DNA of 64,000 nucleotides from Diphasiastrum complanatum (lineage: Eukaryota; Streptophyta; Lycopodiopsida; Lycopodiales; Lycopodiaceae): assembly GCA_029204225.1 (NCBI GenBank), contig CM055094.1, positions 26,424,541-26,488,540 of the forward strand, given 5' to 3'. Below the pieces are notes generated by a model. That model made no database searches and was not told where the DNA came from. It saw only the letters and a program-made list of their open reading frames with translations. A program made the position numbers and the translations under genes. Every line of letters begins with the position of its first letter. Position 1 is the stretch's first letter. Positions 1-11,446 of this stretch are shown one piece after another.

Positions 1-1075
1 ATTCTAATATTAATGAGGCCGCTTTGGAACTTAACCATCCATGGTAAAGTTCCAAAGCGGCCTCATTAATATTAGACTGACGTAGTGAAATATGATTAAG
101 TCCTTTGTTCAGGTCGTTTCTTAAAAGTTTATTATAGATAATTCCAGTATTCATAGAAATAACATGCCCAAAATTATTGTCAATAAACTCTTTAAAACGT
201 TTGAATTCGAGCACATACAGGGTGGAATATTATTAGTATCAAAATCATAGAAGACTTGAAAAGGCTTAACCATTCATGTTTCAAATGCGGAAAAAAGGTC
301 CAGCCAAACACAATTTTCTCAAAGATGTTATCAATGTAACCAAATATATGAAGTAAAGTCTCAGAATAAAATTGTTTTACGTTTATACTCTCAAAAAATC
401 TATTATAGTAACGTAAATGCAAAAATATCCTTCCCTTATCTCTTCTAACCAAAAGTCGTTGCCTACCAACTCCACTGACCTCCAATACTCTAAGATCTTC
501 AATATCTTCCAGCACATAGATCAATCAAGGTAGAAGTTCGGCTTTCTAATAGGAAGATCCCCTTTTCCACCATTGCTTTGTCCCTCATTACCTTTACTTG
601 GAAAATATTTCCTCTTCTTGTTGCCACTGCTTGAACTTGGATTATTTAAATTGAAGGAATCTGTTTTTTTGCTTGTATTCTAGAAGTATTTATCCTGTAA
701 GGTCGAGAAGCTAGCCTTTTTAAGAAGGTGTTTGATTTTTCGTATATTCTCAGCATCGCCAAGGTGAGCAAGCAGTTTGGCCGTACGGTTAAGGGAGAGT
801 TCAATGGCGACATCAATCATATGTTGTCTGATGTACATAAAGGCAAGGTGGGACTTGACAACATCTCTAGCAGGCTTATGAAGCCAAAGAAAGAAGGCAT
901 TGAGCTGGTTCTGAAAAGATGCACCAGGGAAAAATTTGGCAAGGTTGTTCATCATATACCAGATAGCGTGATCAAACCAAATGATAGAAGAATTGTTTTT
1001 ACATTTGTCACCACATCTACACTTAAAGAAGGGTCTTTTCCAGTTCCAGATTTTAGCTTGATGTGTTGAAAATTA
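1..1075 (-). mobile_element. Penelope-like element fragment (N-terminal and pre-RT part), degenerate
   Basis: Read on the minus strand, this stretch gives a nearly continuous but frameshifted protein. It contains a Cys cluster (CRCGDKC), then WFDHAIWYMMNNLAKFF, ARDVVKSHLAFMYIR and LAHLGDAENIRKIK. After a low-complexity Ser/Asn/Lys linker it ends in FGHVISMNTGIIYNKLLRND followed by NKGLNHISL. The last block resembles the conserved GHV..GD..II.N..L....GP.yR segment that precedes the reverse transcriptase in Penelope-like elements. A second copy of the upstream part lies on the plus strand at about 37040-37330, which shows the family is repetitive. Stops and frame changes make this a dead fragment. 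The RT itself is not in the window on this side. The PLE assignment rests on the GHV block and is inference for the upstream part. Confidence 0.5.
3..76. repeat. Perfect 30-bp inverted repeat with 14-nt loop
   Basis: Positions 3-32 are the exact reverse complement of 47-76, and the loop (33-46) contains CCATGG. On the minus strand the right arm reads in frame as part of the Penelope-like coding fragment (SNINEAALEL). The fold-back therefore looks like the junction of an inverted duplication of that element rather than an independent hairpin gene. An assembly palindrome at the window edge is also possible. Confidence 0.9.
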
Positions 1076-1671
1076 AGCTCATAGTTGTCTCCTTGGTAAA
1101 TGGCTAATTTCTATTTCATGATTCTTCCTACACGTTTATTGATCATTGATCTAGGGTCAGGCGAAACCAACTTTGGTTCTACGTCTGCTCATTTGATACC
1201 TGCAGGAATCACAAACTTAGACAGCCAATTTATTTGAAGAACATCTACAATGGGCTTCCGGTTGATCTCCAGCAAAGGGTAACCAATCCTATCATAATTT
1301 CAAGTTTAGATATTAAGTTCAATAATTTGAAGTCATTGAAGACTTGGCCATCTTCAACAACTTCCACGAAATTAGCATTTAGAACAAATCTGCAGATTTA
1401 CATTACTTTTTCAACAGTCTACAGAAATACACTTAGTGTCGTTACAGTTTGCAGAAATGAACTATGTTTTCAACAGCTTCGACTTTTTCGCATTTATCCG
1501 AAATGCGACACTTGCACAATTCAAAAGTTTAACTTGTGCAGTTCAAAAGTTTAACTGTTTTTAACACCTTCGGCTTTTTCACATTTTTCCGAAAAATGCG
1601 AAGAGAGAGAAAATTTTCAAAGGTCATCTATTTTCATGAATTAAACTGTTTAAAGACACCTTCGTCTTTTT

Positions 1672-2332
1672 AAGCGCACCTTCGGCTTTTTCGCAAAATC
1701 TCGAAGAGAGAGAAAATGTCGAAGGTCGTCTATTTTGAACGAAAAACATTCCCAGCCACTTCCCGAAATTTGCGAAGTGAGAGAAAACCACTTCTTGTAA
1801 AATGCGAAGTGAGAGAATTCGCGACGTCCTCGTCCGCGTCAACATTCCTAATTCGTTCACAGTATACACTATGTACAGTTGTCACAAAAGCCATATACTT
1901 CCAAGTACAACAACTTACCTAATTAAGTGACAAACATTTAATGTAGTTAATACATGGATGCAATTTATAAATAGATCATCCCAGCACAGATTGTTTGAGA
2001 TGCTCCGTCCATGAGACATATTATTTGAGTCTCCCAGTTACGCCGCCATTTTAGTTGTAATTGCTATCTTATTGTGCTTCAGTGTAATATAGCAGCAGCA
2101 TGCTTTTCTATCTGTGTATAACGTAGATGAATGCTTGTTGTGATTAAATGCACTCTATTTTTGTTTGATAACATTCGTTCTCTCACTCTAATCAGAACAC
2201 GGATGTCTACGACTCCTCAGTTTCTGATCAAACGATGGCTGTCTTTGACGCTTGAGAAACTTGCGCTATCACACTGCTATTTCAATCTATTTCAGAGCTA
2301 AACTTCATATTGAATCTGATTTCCAATAATAC

Positions 2333-2363
<31 letters not shown>

Positions 2364-2472
2364 CATTTCTAATCTCTTCGGTGGACTGTACTCTCGTTTT
2401 TGTGAGTATGAACTAATTTTTAAGATTTTGTTGGGCAATTAGAACACTTAAGGCTGTGATTATATTTAGCAT
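1672..2472 (+). mobile_element. Copia LTR fragment (same family as the LTR at 34810-35709)
   Basis: From the motif CACCTTCGGCTTTTTCGC at 1677 to TATATTTAGCAT at 2472 this sequence aligns colinearly with the reverse complement of 34924-35704. Shared parts include a TATAAATAG promoter box, a (CA)n tract and the ATTAGAACACTTAA segment. Homology stops about 115 bp before the LTR end, and no primer-binding site follows. This is a 3'-truncated solo LTR. The two copies differ by many substitutions, so neither is a fresh insertion. Related U3-like sequence (Thr-Phe-Arg-rich shadow frames) may extend left to about 1380. Confidence 0.7.
2333..2360. repeat. (CA)n microsatellite inside the LTR fragment
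   Basis: Uninterrupted CA dinucleotides. The LTR copy near 35040 carries a shorter (GT)n at the same place, so the tract belongs to the element. Confidence 0.9.
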
Positions 2473-3632
2473 TTGCTAAATTCTAATTTTGAAAATTTTC
2501 AGGTCTGTTCAGACCAATTTTTTACATTCAATTTCGTTTTTAATTTTTAATTTGATTCCATAGGCTTGTATATCTTTATCTTAGCTTTCATTTGCACCAA
2601 TTTGCAAGGCATCTGGATAATAGATGCAAAAGTTATTGCACTTTCCCCAAAAGCTGTCAAAATAGGTGACTAGAATTTTCCTTCCACTTTGTTTGAATTT
2701 TTCAGATTTGATCTGAGTTTTTATTTTAAGTTTCTATACATAGCATTTTAGAGCATTGTTTTAGCTTTGATTAGATCCATATGGCAGGTCATTTGGATTA
2801 GTATCCAAAAGGTTATGACAAATCTTACTTTGTAGCTCGAGTTTTTCTAGTTTTGTTAGTTTTCTTTTTTCAAAACTTTTAGTCCTGTTCTGTTGATAAT
2901 TTGACCTATCAAATCACATTTAATCATTGATCTAATCCTATAGGCTGATAGAGCTTGTTGTAGCTTCTCATAGGTATTGAGTTTGTGTGATTGGATCAAT
3001 ATTGAGGAAGTTATGATCAAATTAGTGGAGATAAGAATTGCCAGAAATTTGAAAAAAAAAAATTTACAAGTGAGAGAGAATCACTTCAACACTTCAATTT
3101 TGAAGTTCAGTCTCTCTGCAAAAAAAAATTTAATTTTTTCATTCTTTTGAAGTTATTGTTCCTTAAAAAAAGAACTAACTCTATCTTTTCAGCCCTAACT
3201 TTCACACGACCTGAACCTAGCCTAACCCTAATTTATCCTTCCCTCTATCCTAGGTTACCTTTTCTCTCTCTCTCTACCTATGTCTCTTGCCCGACCTATT
3301 TCTCTCTCTAGTGTTCGGGAAAGTCGACATTCTTAAAGAATGAAACCGACATCTTTTCTCAAAAATCGACAATTATAAAATTTTGCAGAATTTTTTACGT
3401 GATAAATTTAAGATTTTATAAAAAAAAATCGGCAAGTAAAAGCATATCGCTGAAATACTCATTAAGATATGGGATTTTTGAGATATTTTGAGGGAAACCT
3501 CAAAAAAGTTTCTCCCAACACTCACTCTCTCTCCCAAGCGCTGCAGCAGGTAGGACTAGACTCAATAGAATCAGCAGACTCTGATCTATTCAGCTTGATC
3601 ATGATCCAGAAATAGAAACAACAGTATATAGT
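2473..3632. other. No gene recognised; AT-rich with low-complexity tracts
   Basis: I see no coding pattern, RNA gene or element terminus here. The stretch is AT-rich, with A-runs near 3050 and 3120 and CT-rich runs near 3255-3310 and 3525. Confidence 0.6.
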
Positions 3633-4260
3633 TCATCTGTGGATCGATCTCCACGACAGCAACAATAATTGCCATACTCTCTCACGCCTCATTCCAGCGC
3701 AACCTTCTTCCCTGATACAGTGTTGAACATGATTTCTGATCGTCATGTAGAAAACTCTTTCTGCACACAATATGGCAAGTTCAGGAAATCGAATGTCATG
3801 ACAAATTCCAATCCCCAAGAGGCCAACATCTGATGTGATGTTGTCATGTTTTGCCATATGAGCTTTCTTGCTCCACCTTTTCCCCTGTGCCTACAATTGT
3901 AAGCTCATCTCCTGTTGTGAGTGTTGTAGATTCCTTGAAAGTTAGTTGGCCCGGTATATCAACATCAAAGAGGTGTACCTTTCTGTGCCTTGCCTTCAGT
4001 TTACCATCGCTCCCAAAAACGCAGCAGGTACTGTAGAGATGGCTCCCACAGCGCTCTGGTACAGAACCTCCGACTAACGTAACCTTTCTGCTGCGAGCGA
4101 CTTCCGCAAGCATTCCACAAGAAGAGGTCGTCCGCATCAATTTCTTCCACAAACAGAGAAAATAGTTCATTTGAATATGGGCAATTCCACATTTCTGGAA
4201 GAAGAATAAGCTTTGCGCCTGATGTTTTCCAACTTGTTCTTGCTCACGAAAAGTTGGCAC
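3633..4260 (-). pseudogene. Nitrilase / omega-amidase (NIT2-like) pseudogene fragment
   Basis: The minus strand encodes, across three frames, the core of a carbon-nitrogen hydrolase of the NIT2 group, which hydrolyses omega-amides such as alpha-ketoglutaramate. In order one can read LILLPEMWNCPYSNELF, then GGSVPERCGSHLYSTCCVFG, then DGKLKARHRKVHLFDVDIPG, then GIGICHDIRFPELAILCAER. The LPE glutamate, the KARHRK lysine and the GICHD cysteine correspond to the family's Glu-Lys-Cys triad. Frame changes occur after EEIDA and after the TIVGT block, and the N-terminal and C-terminal parts are absent. About 600 bp reads without clear introns, although a 60-70 bp insertion before the GLLGIGI block could be an intron remnant. 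It could therefore be a decayed retrocopy or a broken genomic copy. It is flanked by LTR sequence on both sides. Confidence 0.75.
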
Positions 4261-5180
4261 AGAGCAATTTTATACTGCAGATCAGCTTATACATTGTCAT
4301 TTTTATGATCCACACCCGGGCCAAACAGATGGCGATCCCCATTCTGTTGATTTTCGACATCACCTTTCCTCTGTTGACTTCCCATTATTGCCCCTGTGAA
4401 CTCCTTTCCTCTGCTTAGCAATGTCTACAGGGGATCAGACTCTTAATTTTGTGATTGATATCTTCCCTCCTCAGTTTTCTCCTTCACGTTCCGCTTCCCT
4501 GTTTCGGTCGGTTGAGATATCTCTCTCTCTCCTCCTTGGATTCGGTCGAGAGCTCTCTTCCTCTATTCGGTCTCCGACATCTCCCGGATCGATCGAGAGC
4601 CCAGTGAATTAACATTCGGCCGAGATCCCAATGAACCAACATTCTGTCGAGATTCTCATGTTTTTTTCTGCTTTAAAAACTTTGTAATTCCCTAAGGTTC
4701 TTGCAATTTCTCTTGAACACCAAAACATTTCATGGATTTCAAACTTTATAGAATCCAGTTTGTAAATTTTCCAAAAACCCCTTTGCTCTAAGTTGTTTAT
4801 TTAGTTTTTTTTCTCCCTCATTCTTTAAACCTCCATAACTCACTTCATACTAGCTTGTTGGCGCTGACTTTCAGTTTCCTTCGGTTTTGCTAAAGCATCG
4901 CAATCGACCATAGGCTGGAGTGTTGCAGTTCGTTACGGTTGACTCCTTCCGTTGGTTTTTCTATGTGAGTCCTTACGGACTTGTTGTGGTCGGTTTACTC
5001 GATCTCTATCGTAAGTGACCATAGGCTAGACACTTACGGTTCCTTGCCGTGTCTTGCCTGTTGAAGTTTTCCGTGTATTTCTACAGACTGTAAAAAAAGG
5101 TAGACCATTTTTGCAGATGCTTCAGAGAGCGATTTTTTTAAGAGATGGGGGGGGTGAAAAGGATGAGTAGGAGTAAGATT
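4261..5180. other. Probable LTR/UTR sequence of the minus-strand copia element; no gene
   Basis: This interval lies below the LTR start marked at 5191, so at least its right part should be the body of a minus-strand 3' LTR. I could not find the other LTR end. CT-rich segments and repeated CGGTCGAGA-type motifs (4505-4640) are visible, and no coding frame looks real. Confidence 0.35.
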
Positions 5181-5200
5181 AAACTCCAACACTTCCCCTT
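5181..5200 (-). other. Polypurine tract and 3' LTR start of copia element
   Basis: On the minus strand AAGGGGAAG (5200-5192) is followed at once by TGTTGGAGTTTAATC (from 5191 downward). This is the classical polypurine-tract/LTR-start arrangement. It comes directly after the remains of an RNase H tail. Confidence 0.65.
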
Positions 5201-5760
5201 AAGCTTACTACTATGAATCTGAATTCAAATTGAGACTTAATAATCCTACCATAGTAAAATGTTTTTCCCTTGACAAAAATTTACAGCAAAAAGAAACTTC
5301 AAAATTGAAATTTTGAAGTGCTGCTGCTCTCTCACCAAGAAATATCAGCCAACATACTGTATCTATGACAGTAGCTTAGTACAACATCCTTGTTCTGAAC
5401 CTTCTCTCTAAGAAAATGAAACTTAACCTCTATGTGTGGTTCTAGCATGAGTTCGTGGGTTCAGAGATAGAGCTATACAACTCTGATTGTCGCACTGAAA
5501 TATAGCAGGGCCGATTTGCGAAAATTGCAGATTCTGAAGCAATCTTCTAAGCCATATGATTTCCTTTACTGTTGATGTAGTTGCAACGTATTCAGATTCC
5601 ATAGAGGACAACAAAATGCATTTCTGCTTTCTGTTGTTCCATGAAATGAGTCCTCCTGCAAGGAAACAGATATACCCAGACATGGATTTTCTGGTAATAA
5701 CATCTCTGTAGTGGACTTCTTTCCTTGCCTATCCTCAACCCAAGATCTAGTCAATCTAGC
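5201..5760 (-). mobile_element. Ty1/copia RNase H fragment
   Basis: The minus strand carries the end of a copia polyprotein. It reads GGLISWNNRKQKCILLSSME with SEYVATTSTVKEIIWLRRLL and IFQCDNQSCIALSLNP, then, after a frame change, HIEVKFHFLREKVQNKDVV and a SMLADI block. These are the SW..KQ....SS.EAEY, CDN.SAI and KHIEV.YHF.RE signatures of copia RNase H. At least two frameshifts and a stop show it is inactive. Upstream polyprotein domains are missing. Confidence 0.85.
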
Positions 5761-5939
5761 ATCGAGGAGATGAAGTTAGTTGTCACGCGTAGATTCGTTC
5801 CCATGAGAGCGATAGTATAGTTCAGATTTCAGCATGAATGGAAGATCCAAATCTAACTCTAACATCCATTAATCCTACGCATTAACACTACATCCATTAA
5901 CACTAGATCCACAATGAAGATAACTTACTCTTTCTCTCT

Positions 5940-6459
5940 CTCCATTTCTCTCTCATAAAAAGTATATAAACATGCAATCCCAATAACAATAAGATCCAAC
6001 AATTAGCAAACACAATCAAATCATGAGAGATGGAGGAAAAGTAATGGAGACAAGGACATTCATAAATCCATTTCACAAGAGAACCAATCTGCTTTATTGA
6101 AATGAAGATATGTACATGTGTAAGAAACTCGAGTTGGTCCCTTTTTATAATAGAGAGGAGGGTCTGGGCCTCTGAATCCTATTGGTCCATTTTTGCCTCT
6201 CTAATTATTCAAATTCAAAAAAGAGTGGGAACCATCCAAATTGGAGAGAAACCCAACTTTATTCACTAACTTGACATTTAGGCCCTGCAACATTAAAAGT
6301 CCCGCAAAAAAGACCTAAAGTCCTTTTATTGACTTGTAACTAATCAAATAACTATGTGATCATCGGGTTGGACTTACACACGCAGGGTGCCAAATCCCTC
6401 ACTTATTAACTAAGGTTAGGGTTGCCTTGAGATCCGCAAACCCTCCAACAATTTTCCCC
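5940..6459 (-). mobile_element. Candidate minus-strand 3' LTR with polypurine tract
   Basis: On the minus strand GGGGAAAAT (6459-6451) precedes TGTTGGAGGG (from 6450), a PPT/LTR-start pair. Further down the same strand lie TATAAAAAGGGACC (about 6150) and AATAAAGCAG (about 6100), spaced like an LTR promoter and polyadenylation signal. The lower boundary is a guess, because no second LTR copy is present to confirm it. Confidence 0.45.
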
Positions 6460-6920
6460 ACCAAAATTGGTGGCAGTCCCATGACACCTGCGAGATGCAG
6501 TTATTGTGGGCTTTTATTTGCTTCACGTCAAATCTTAATTAAATGATACTGCACCTTCTCCATGAAATCGGGTCGGGCAGTGTTGAAATCTAAATTGTAC
6601 GACAAAAAACTACGGTGGGCTTCGACAATCCACTTTGAAGTTGTCCAGGATGTGAATCGAGATTCCCAAGAGCCTCCCATCATTGTAGCACAAAAATATA
6701 GTCGAGCCACTGACAACTAATCCTTGATGCTCTATGAGGCCATTGGCTTATTTGGATCGAATCCCAAAGGAGGAAGACAATCATCCAATCTCATTGTCAC
6801 GGATGCCAACAGAGTCAAGTCTTTCGCAAAAAGCGCTGATTGCCTCACTGTCGGATCAGGAGAGTGTATATACTCCCGCTGGTACGCTTGTAGTGCTCGG
6901 TGGAAATTCACTGAAATTCC

Positions 6921-7457
6921 TCAATTGAAAGATTGCTGGATGATTGGCCAGTTTGGCGTATGGATAGTATTTTTGTCCATGGCCAATCCCAAATCTTTCC
7001 ACTTATTCCTGCGCGACATCGGTACGTTTAATCCAATAATGGACTTAGCTCTTTTGGCTTGTCCCTTAGGAAATTTGGTTCTAGGTTGTTTTCCTAGTAA
7101 GCAATTTTCACAGACAGTTTGATTTCTACTAGAGACAACAATAATATTCATATCCTTGACCAAGCTATTATGATGCATGTACAAGATAGACCTCATGTTT
7201 AAATGACCTAATCTTTGATGCCAAACATGAGCATCAGAATTACTCACAGAAGTAGTAAGTGCATATTCATGACTCAAGATATATAAATTTTCTTCTCTGT
7301 GTGCAGAGAGGACTTCATTATTGTTCTTATCCAAAATGGTACATTGTTTTGAATTGAATAAGGCTGTACAGCCCTGATCAATAAGCTTGCTAACCGATAA
7401 TAAAAAAAATTTCAGTTTGGGTACGTACAATACACAAGTAATGTTGCTCATGACCAC
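6921..7457 (-). mobile_element. Ty1/copia protease-to-integrase fragment (GAG-pre-integrase)
   Basis: A 178-codon frame begins inside a copia polyprotein. It has the LYVPKLKFFLLSVSKLIDQG block that follows the protease, then ENLYIL, HVWHQRLGHLNMRSI with its His-His pair, and VCENCLLGKQPRTKFPKG with its CxxC. These form the integrase N-terminal zinc-binding module. The catalytic integrase core, RT and RNase H are absent, and the end of the frame is no longer copia-like. This is a 5'- and 3'-truncated fragment. Confidence 0.85.
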
Positions 7458-8660
<1,203 letters not shown>

Positions 8661-8977
8661 ATTGTGAACAAAACTGTTTCCAAGAATTAATAGCTAGGAG
8701 AAAGTTAATTATTTGTCAACATCCTTTGTATGAGTGCTGAATACGAGGCCTACTAATCAACCATTTTTAGATAACATATGAATTTAACAATGACTTATAT
8801 TCATGAGGTAGTTTAAAAATTAAGAAGCAATAGTAAATATCTCTAAATATGACTAGTATGAGTCAAATGTGAAATGAGAATTGAATCATGATTATTATAA
8901 TGATTTCTTATTTTCAATTTACAGAAAAATTTCAAAACGAAATCATTAAAAAAATAGATTGAAGATTTTAGACGCCT

Positions 8978-9720
8978 TGTAACAGGGTTCATTCGCACAA
9001 TAACAAAATCCAAGCCATTATGTAGCTCATGACATTAGTAGTTTATTTTAGAACTCATTTCCCATCAATCGAGAGGACAACTTATCTGCTCCACAAAGAA
9101 AGATTAATAATTGATAAAGAATATCATTTGAAAAAACAATCTGCGAGCTTTGTAGACTATTTGAAATATGTCATGGCAATTTGCAATTGGCAATTTCGAA
9201 TTTCATTTATCATATGGCATTGGCGTTTGGGAGAAAGGCGAATCTCCTAGTTTATAAATTTGAGAGGCAAATCGCCACCTCTCTTTTTGCCATCTTACAC
9301 TTGATCAAATAGATGGCTTTCTAACAACTGACTTTTTTCTAACAAATGCCCAATGTTTTGAGCATATTTTTAATATTCTACAAAGCTCTCTCTCTCTCTA
9401 TCTCTCTCTCTCTCTCTCTCTATGTTTTTCCAAATTAAAAAATTAAATGATATGTCTTGAAAAGTGCAATAAAACAAATAGAAAATAAAATCAATAACAA
9501 TAATTATCAAAAAACATCACAAACTACAATAATGATGTTTTGTAACAGAGTCCATTTACATAATAGTAGAATCCAAGTCGTCCTATAGCTCATGACATTA
9601 GTAATCATTTTTGAATTCATTTCTCATAAATTGAAAAAACAATTCAACAAAGAAAAAATAAAAACAATAATTTGAGCGTAACTATGTCTCATTGAAAAAC
9701 AATTGTAATTTATTTTACAA
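8978..9720 (+). repeat. Pair of diverged direct repeats about 564 bp apart
   Basis: The segment from 8978 (GTAACAGGGTTCATTCGC) and that from 9542 (GTAACAGAGTCCATTTAC) share long stretches. These include the 19 bp TAGCTCATGACATTAGTA(G/A) and a following AATTCATTTC block. Similarity fades after roughly 150-200 bp. Both copies lie at the left side of the AT-rich block that carries the GIY-YIG frame. Confidence 0.7.
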
Positions 9721-10687
9721 ATATAATTTCATTACTTATAAATATTTGTTAGAGTGAATATAATATTCAGCTCCTTTCACAAAAAAAAATATACACGCAA
9801 GCAATGCTTGAGAAATATGCGTATTCAACGCTGAATGTATCGATATTTAAAATCTGCTGGAAATAAATTGCAAAAATATCAAAAACTAAATGAATACACA
9901 ATTACAATTCGTAGAACTTGTAATAACCCTATAAATCTAAACGTGGTTGTAATCTACTCACAAATAGTTAAAAACATTTCATTTCATATATTCATAGATC
10001 TAACAACATGTCTAACATTGCTTTGAACTTAGTCATTAATTACTTGAATTTTATGATCTTATCATATTTCCAATAGCATTAGATGGTAAGATTAAACGAT
10101 ATCAGATTGTCAAATATCATTGATAGTCCATACTACCTAATAGTATTGATGTATAACTTGAATTATTTGTACAAACTCTTTTATCAACAATTTATACTAC
10201 AATAGGTGATACCGTCTTTAGGAACACAAAATAGATCAACACATGATTCTCCAATAATTTCGAATTTTGAAAAAAAAATTCATTTTGAATTTGGACATTG
10301 TTTCTGTATCGAAATGAATATAATTTTGTATGCAATTGTTATCAAAATTATGTGTATTGCATTTAGAATTCTTATCTATTACAAAATATTGAAAATCATT
10401 TTTTGTTTTTTATTCAAATGTTGTTTTTCTTACAAAATTGAATAAATGATACAATTCCAATGCTATGAATTTTAATTTGTTATTTTAGTACAGATTTATT
10501 GTTTTTTATAGCATATAAAATTTTAGTTAAAAAAGAATGCCATACGAAATTCGTTCTATTTGTAAATGTTTTTCAGTTCTGTTATTTTTGACAATGGCTA
10601 ACACCGTTGATGATTGTTTCATCTCTCGCAATTACGAACGGTTACAACATTGCTTTTTCAGATTGGAAAACCATGTCTCGAACATAA

Positions 10688-11147
10688 TTAAATGCTATCA
10701 ATACAGATTTAGGGAGACAACTTGGCCATCTCTCTAACACTGAAATTCGACTGACAGACGGTCCTATCACAATTGAAAACGTTCTGAAAATCTTAGAACA
10801 AGAAACTACCAACACGTCGATTACGACGACAACTGACACGCATCAGGTTTATGTCTTTTACTGATTTTACTACTCAATTTGTTTACAATGCATTTTATAC
10901 ACAAATGTAAATACAACCTTGCAACTACCAAATAACAGGTGATAACTCTCGAATCTATACAATCAATATCGCAACGATCTTCTCCTAACAAAGAGGTATG
11001 GCAAATTAACGTTATTTTTCTGCTCTAAATAGATCTTCTTGTATTTTTCAAAAAAATCCTATTAATTCTCACTATTTTTCGCAGGATCTGACACCGCCAC
11101 CGCCACCGAAACGCCTACGAGGCAGTTCTTCACAATCTACAAAATAG
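10688..11147 (+). CDS. Putative three-exon small protein upstream of, and overlapping, a GIY-YIG frame
   Basis: Three pieces join in phase 0 with canonical GT-AG borders: about 10688-10846, 10939-10995 and 11085-11147 (TAG). The product reads NTDLGRQLGHLSNTEIRL, then PITIENVLKILEQETT, a Thr-rich run, ITLESIQSIS, and finally TPPPPPKRLRG with a Ser/Gln tail. The PKRLR stretch looks like a nuclear localisation signal. The first exon may extend left in another frame, where ATG at 10594 opens MANTVDDCFISRNYERL. Joining the two needs a single-base shift, so either a 5' exon is missed or the copy is damaged. I do not recognise the family. The support is the coincidence of splice sites, phase and a sensible tail, all within very AT-rich DNA. 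Confidence 0.4.
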
Positions 11148-11446
11148 TCTCGCGAATAGGCAAATTAATTTACATCGGTCAAACAACAGATTTTGATAGA
11201 CGCATGCGACAACATGCTCATAGACCACCGAAAAGAATGATCTATGACAAGACTCGCGGCGTTTTTTTTTATTATTACCAAGCTCAGATATTAGAAATTG
11301 TTAATGACTCTTCAATTGCAGATAGATTAGAAAAAGTCTATATCAAAATGTTTAGATCTCAAATTATGCAAGTGTGTAATAACTTAAGTAGTCGTCCACC
11401 CCTCTCGCGCAAATATTGGTATTTGAAACGTCGATCTTATATTTGA
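11066..11446 (+). CDS. GIY-YIG nuclease domain frame without upstream ATG
   Basis: An open frame of about 126 codons encodes a compact GIY-YIG endonuclease fold. It has FTIYKIV (the GIY strand), LIYIGQTTDFDRRMRQH (the YIG strand with the catalytic-helix Arg and a His), ADRLEKVYIKMF (the expected catalytic Glu) and a final CNN that supplies the Asn. All the family's usual key positions are therefore filled. The first ATG (11204) lies after the YIG motif, so translation from it would lose the active site. The frame overlaps the last exon of the spliced frame (11085-11147) in the -1 register. Expression would need a frameshift, an unseen splice or a non-ATG start. It lacks the Cys-rich linker common in Penelope-like GIY-YIG domains and has no RT beside it. 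Viral, homing or element origin are all possible. Confidence 0.7.
   Translation, partial: FSLFFAGSDTATATETPTRQFFTIYKIVSRIGKLIYIGQTTDFDRRMRQHAHRPPKRMIYDKTRGVFFYYYQAQILEIVNDSSIADRLEKVYIKMFRSQIMQVCNNLSSRPPLSRKYWYLKRRSYI

Noticed and set aside
6724-7122. 132-codon plus-strand frame
   Set aside because: Antisense shadow of the copia GAG-pre-integrase fragment on the minus strand.
11066-11446. GIY-YIG frame as the C-terminus of the PLE at 21.3 kb
   Set aside because: It lies 10 kb upstream of the RT in the same orientation, whereas PLE GIY-YIG domains follow the RT. It also lacks the usual Cys-rich linker.
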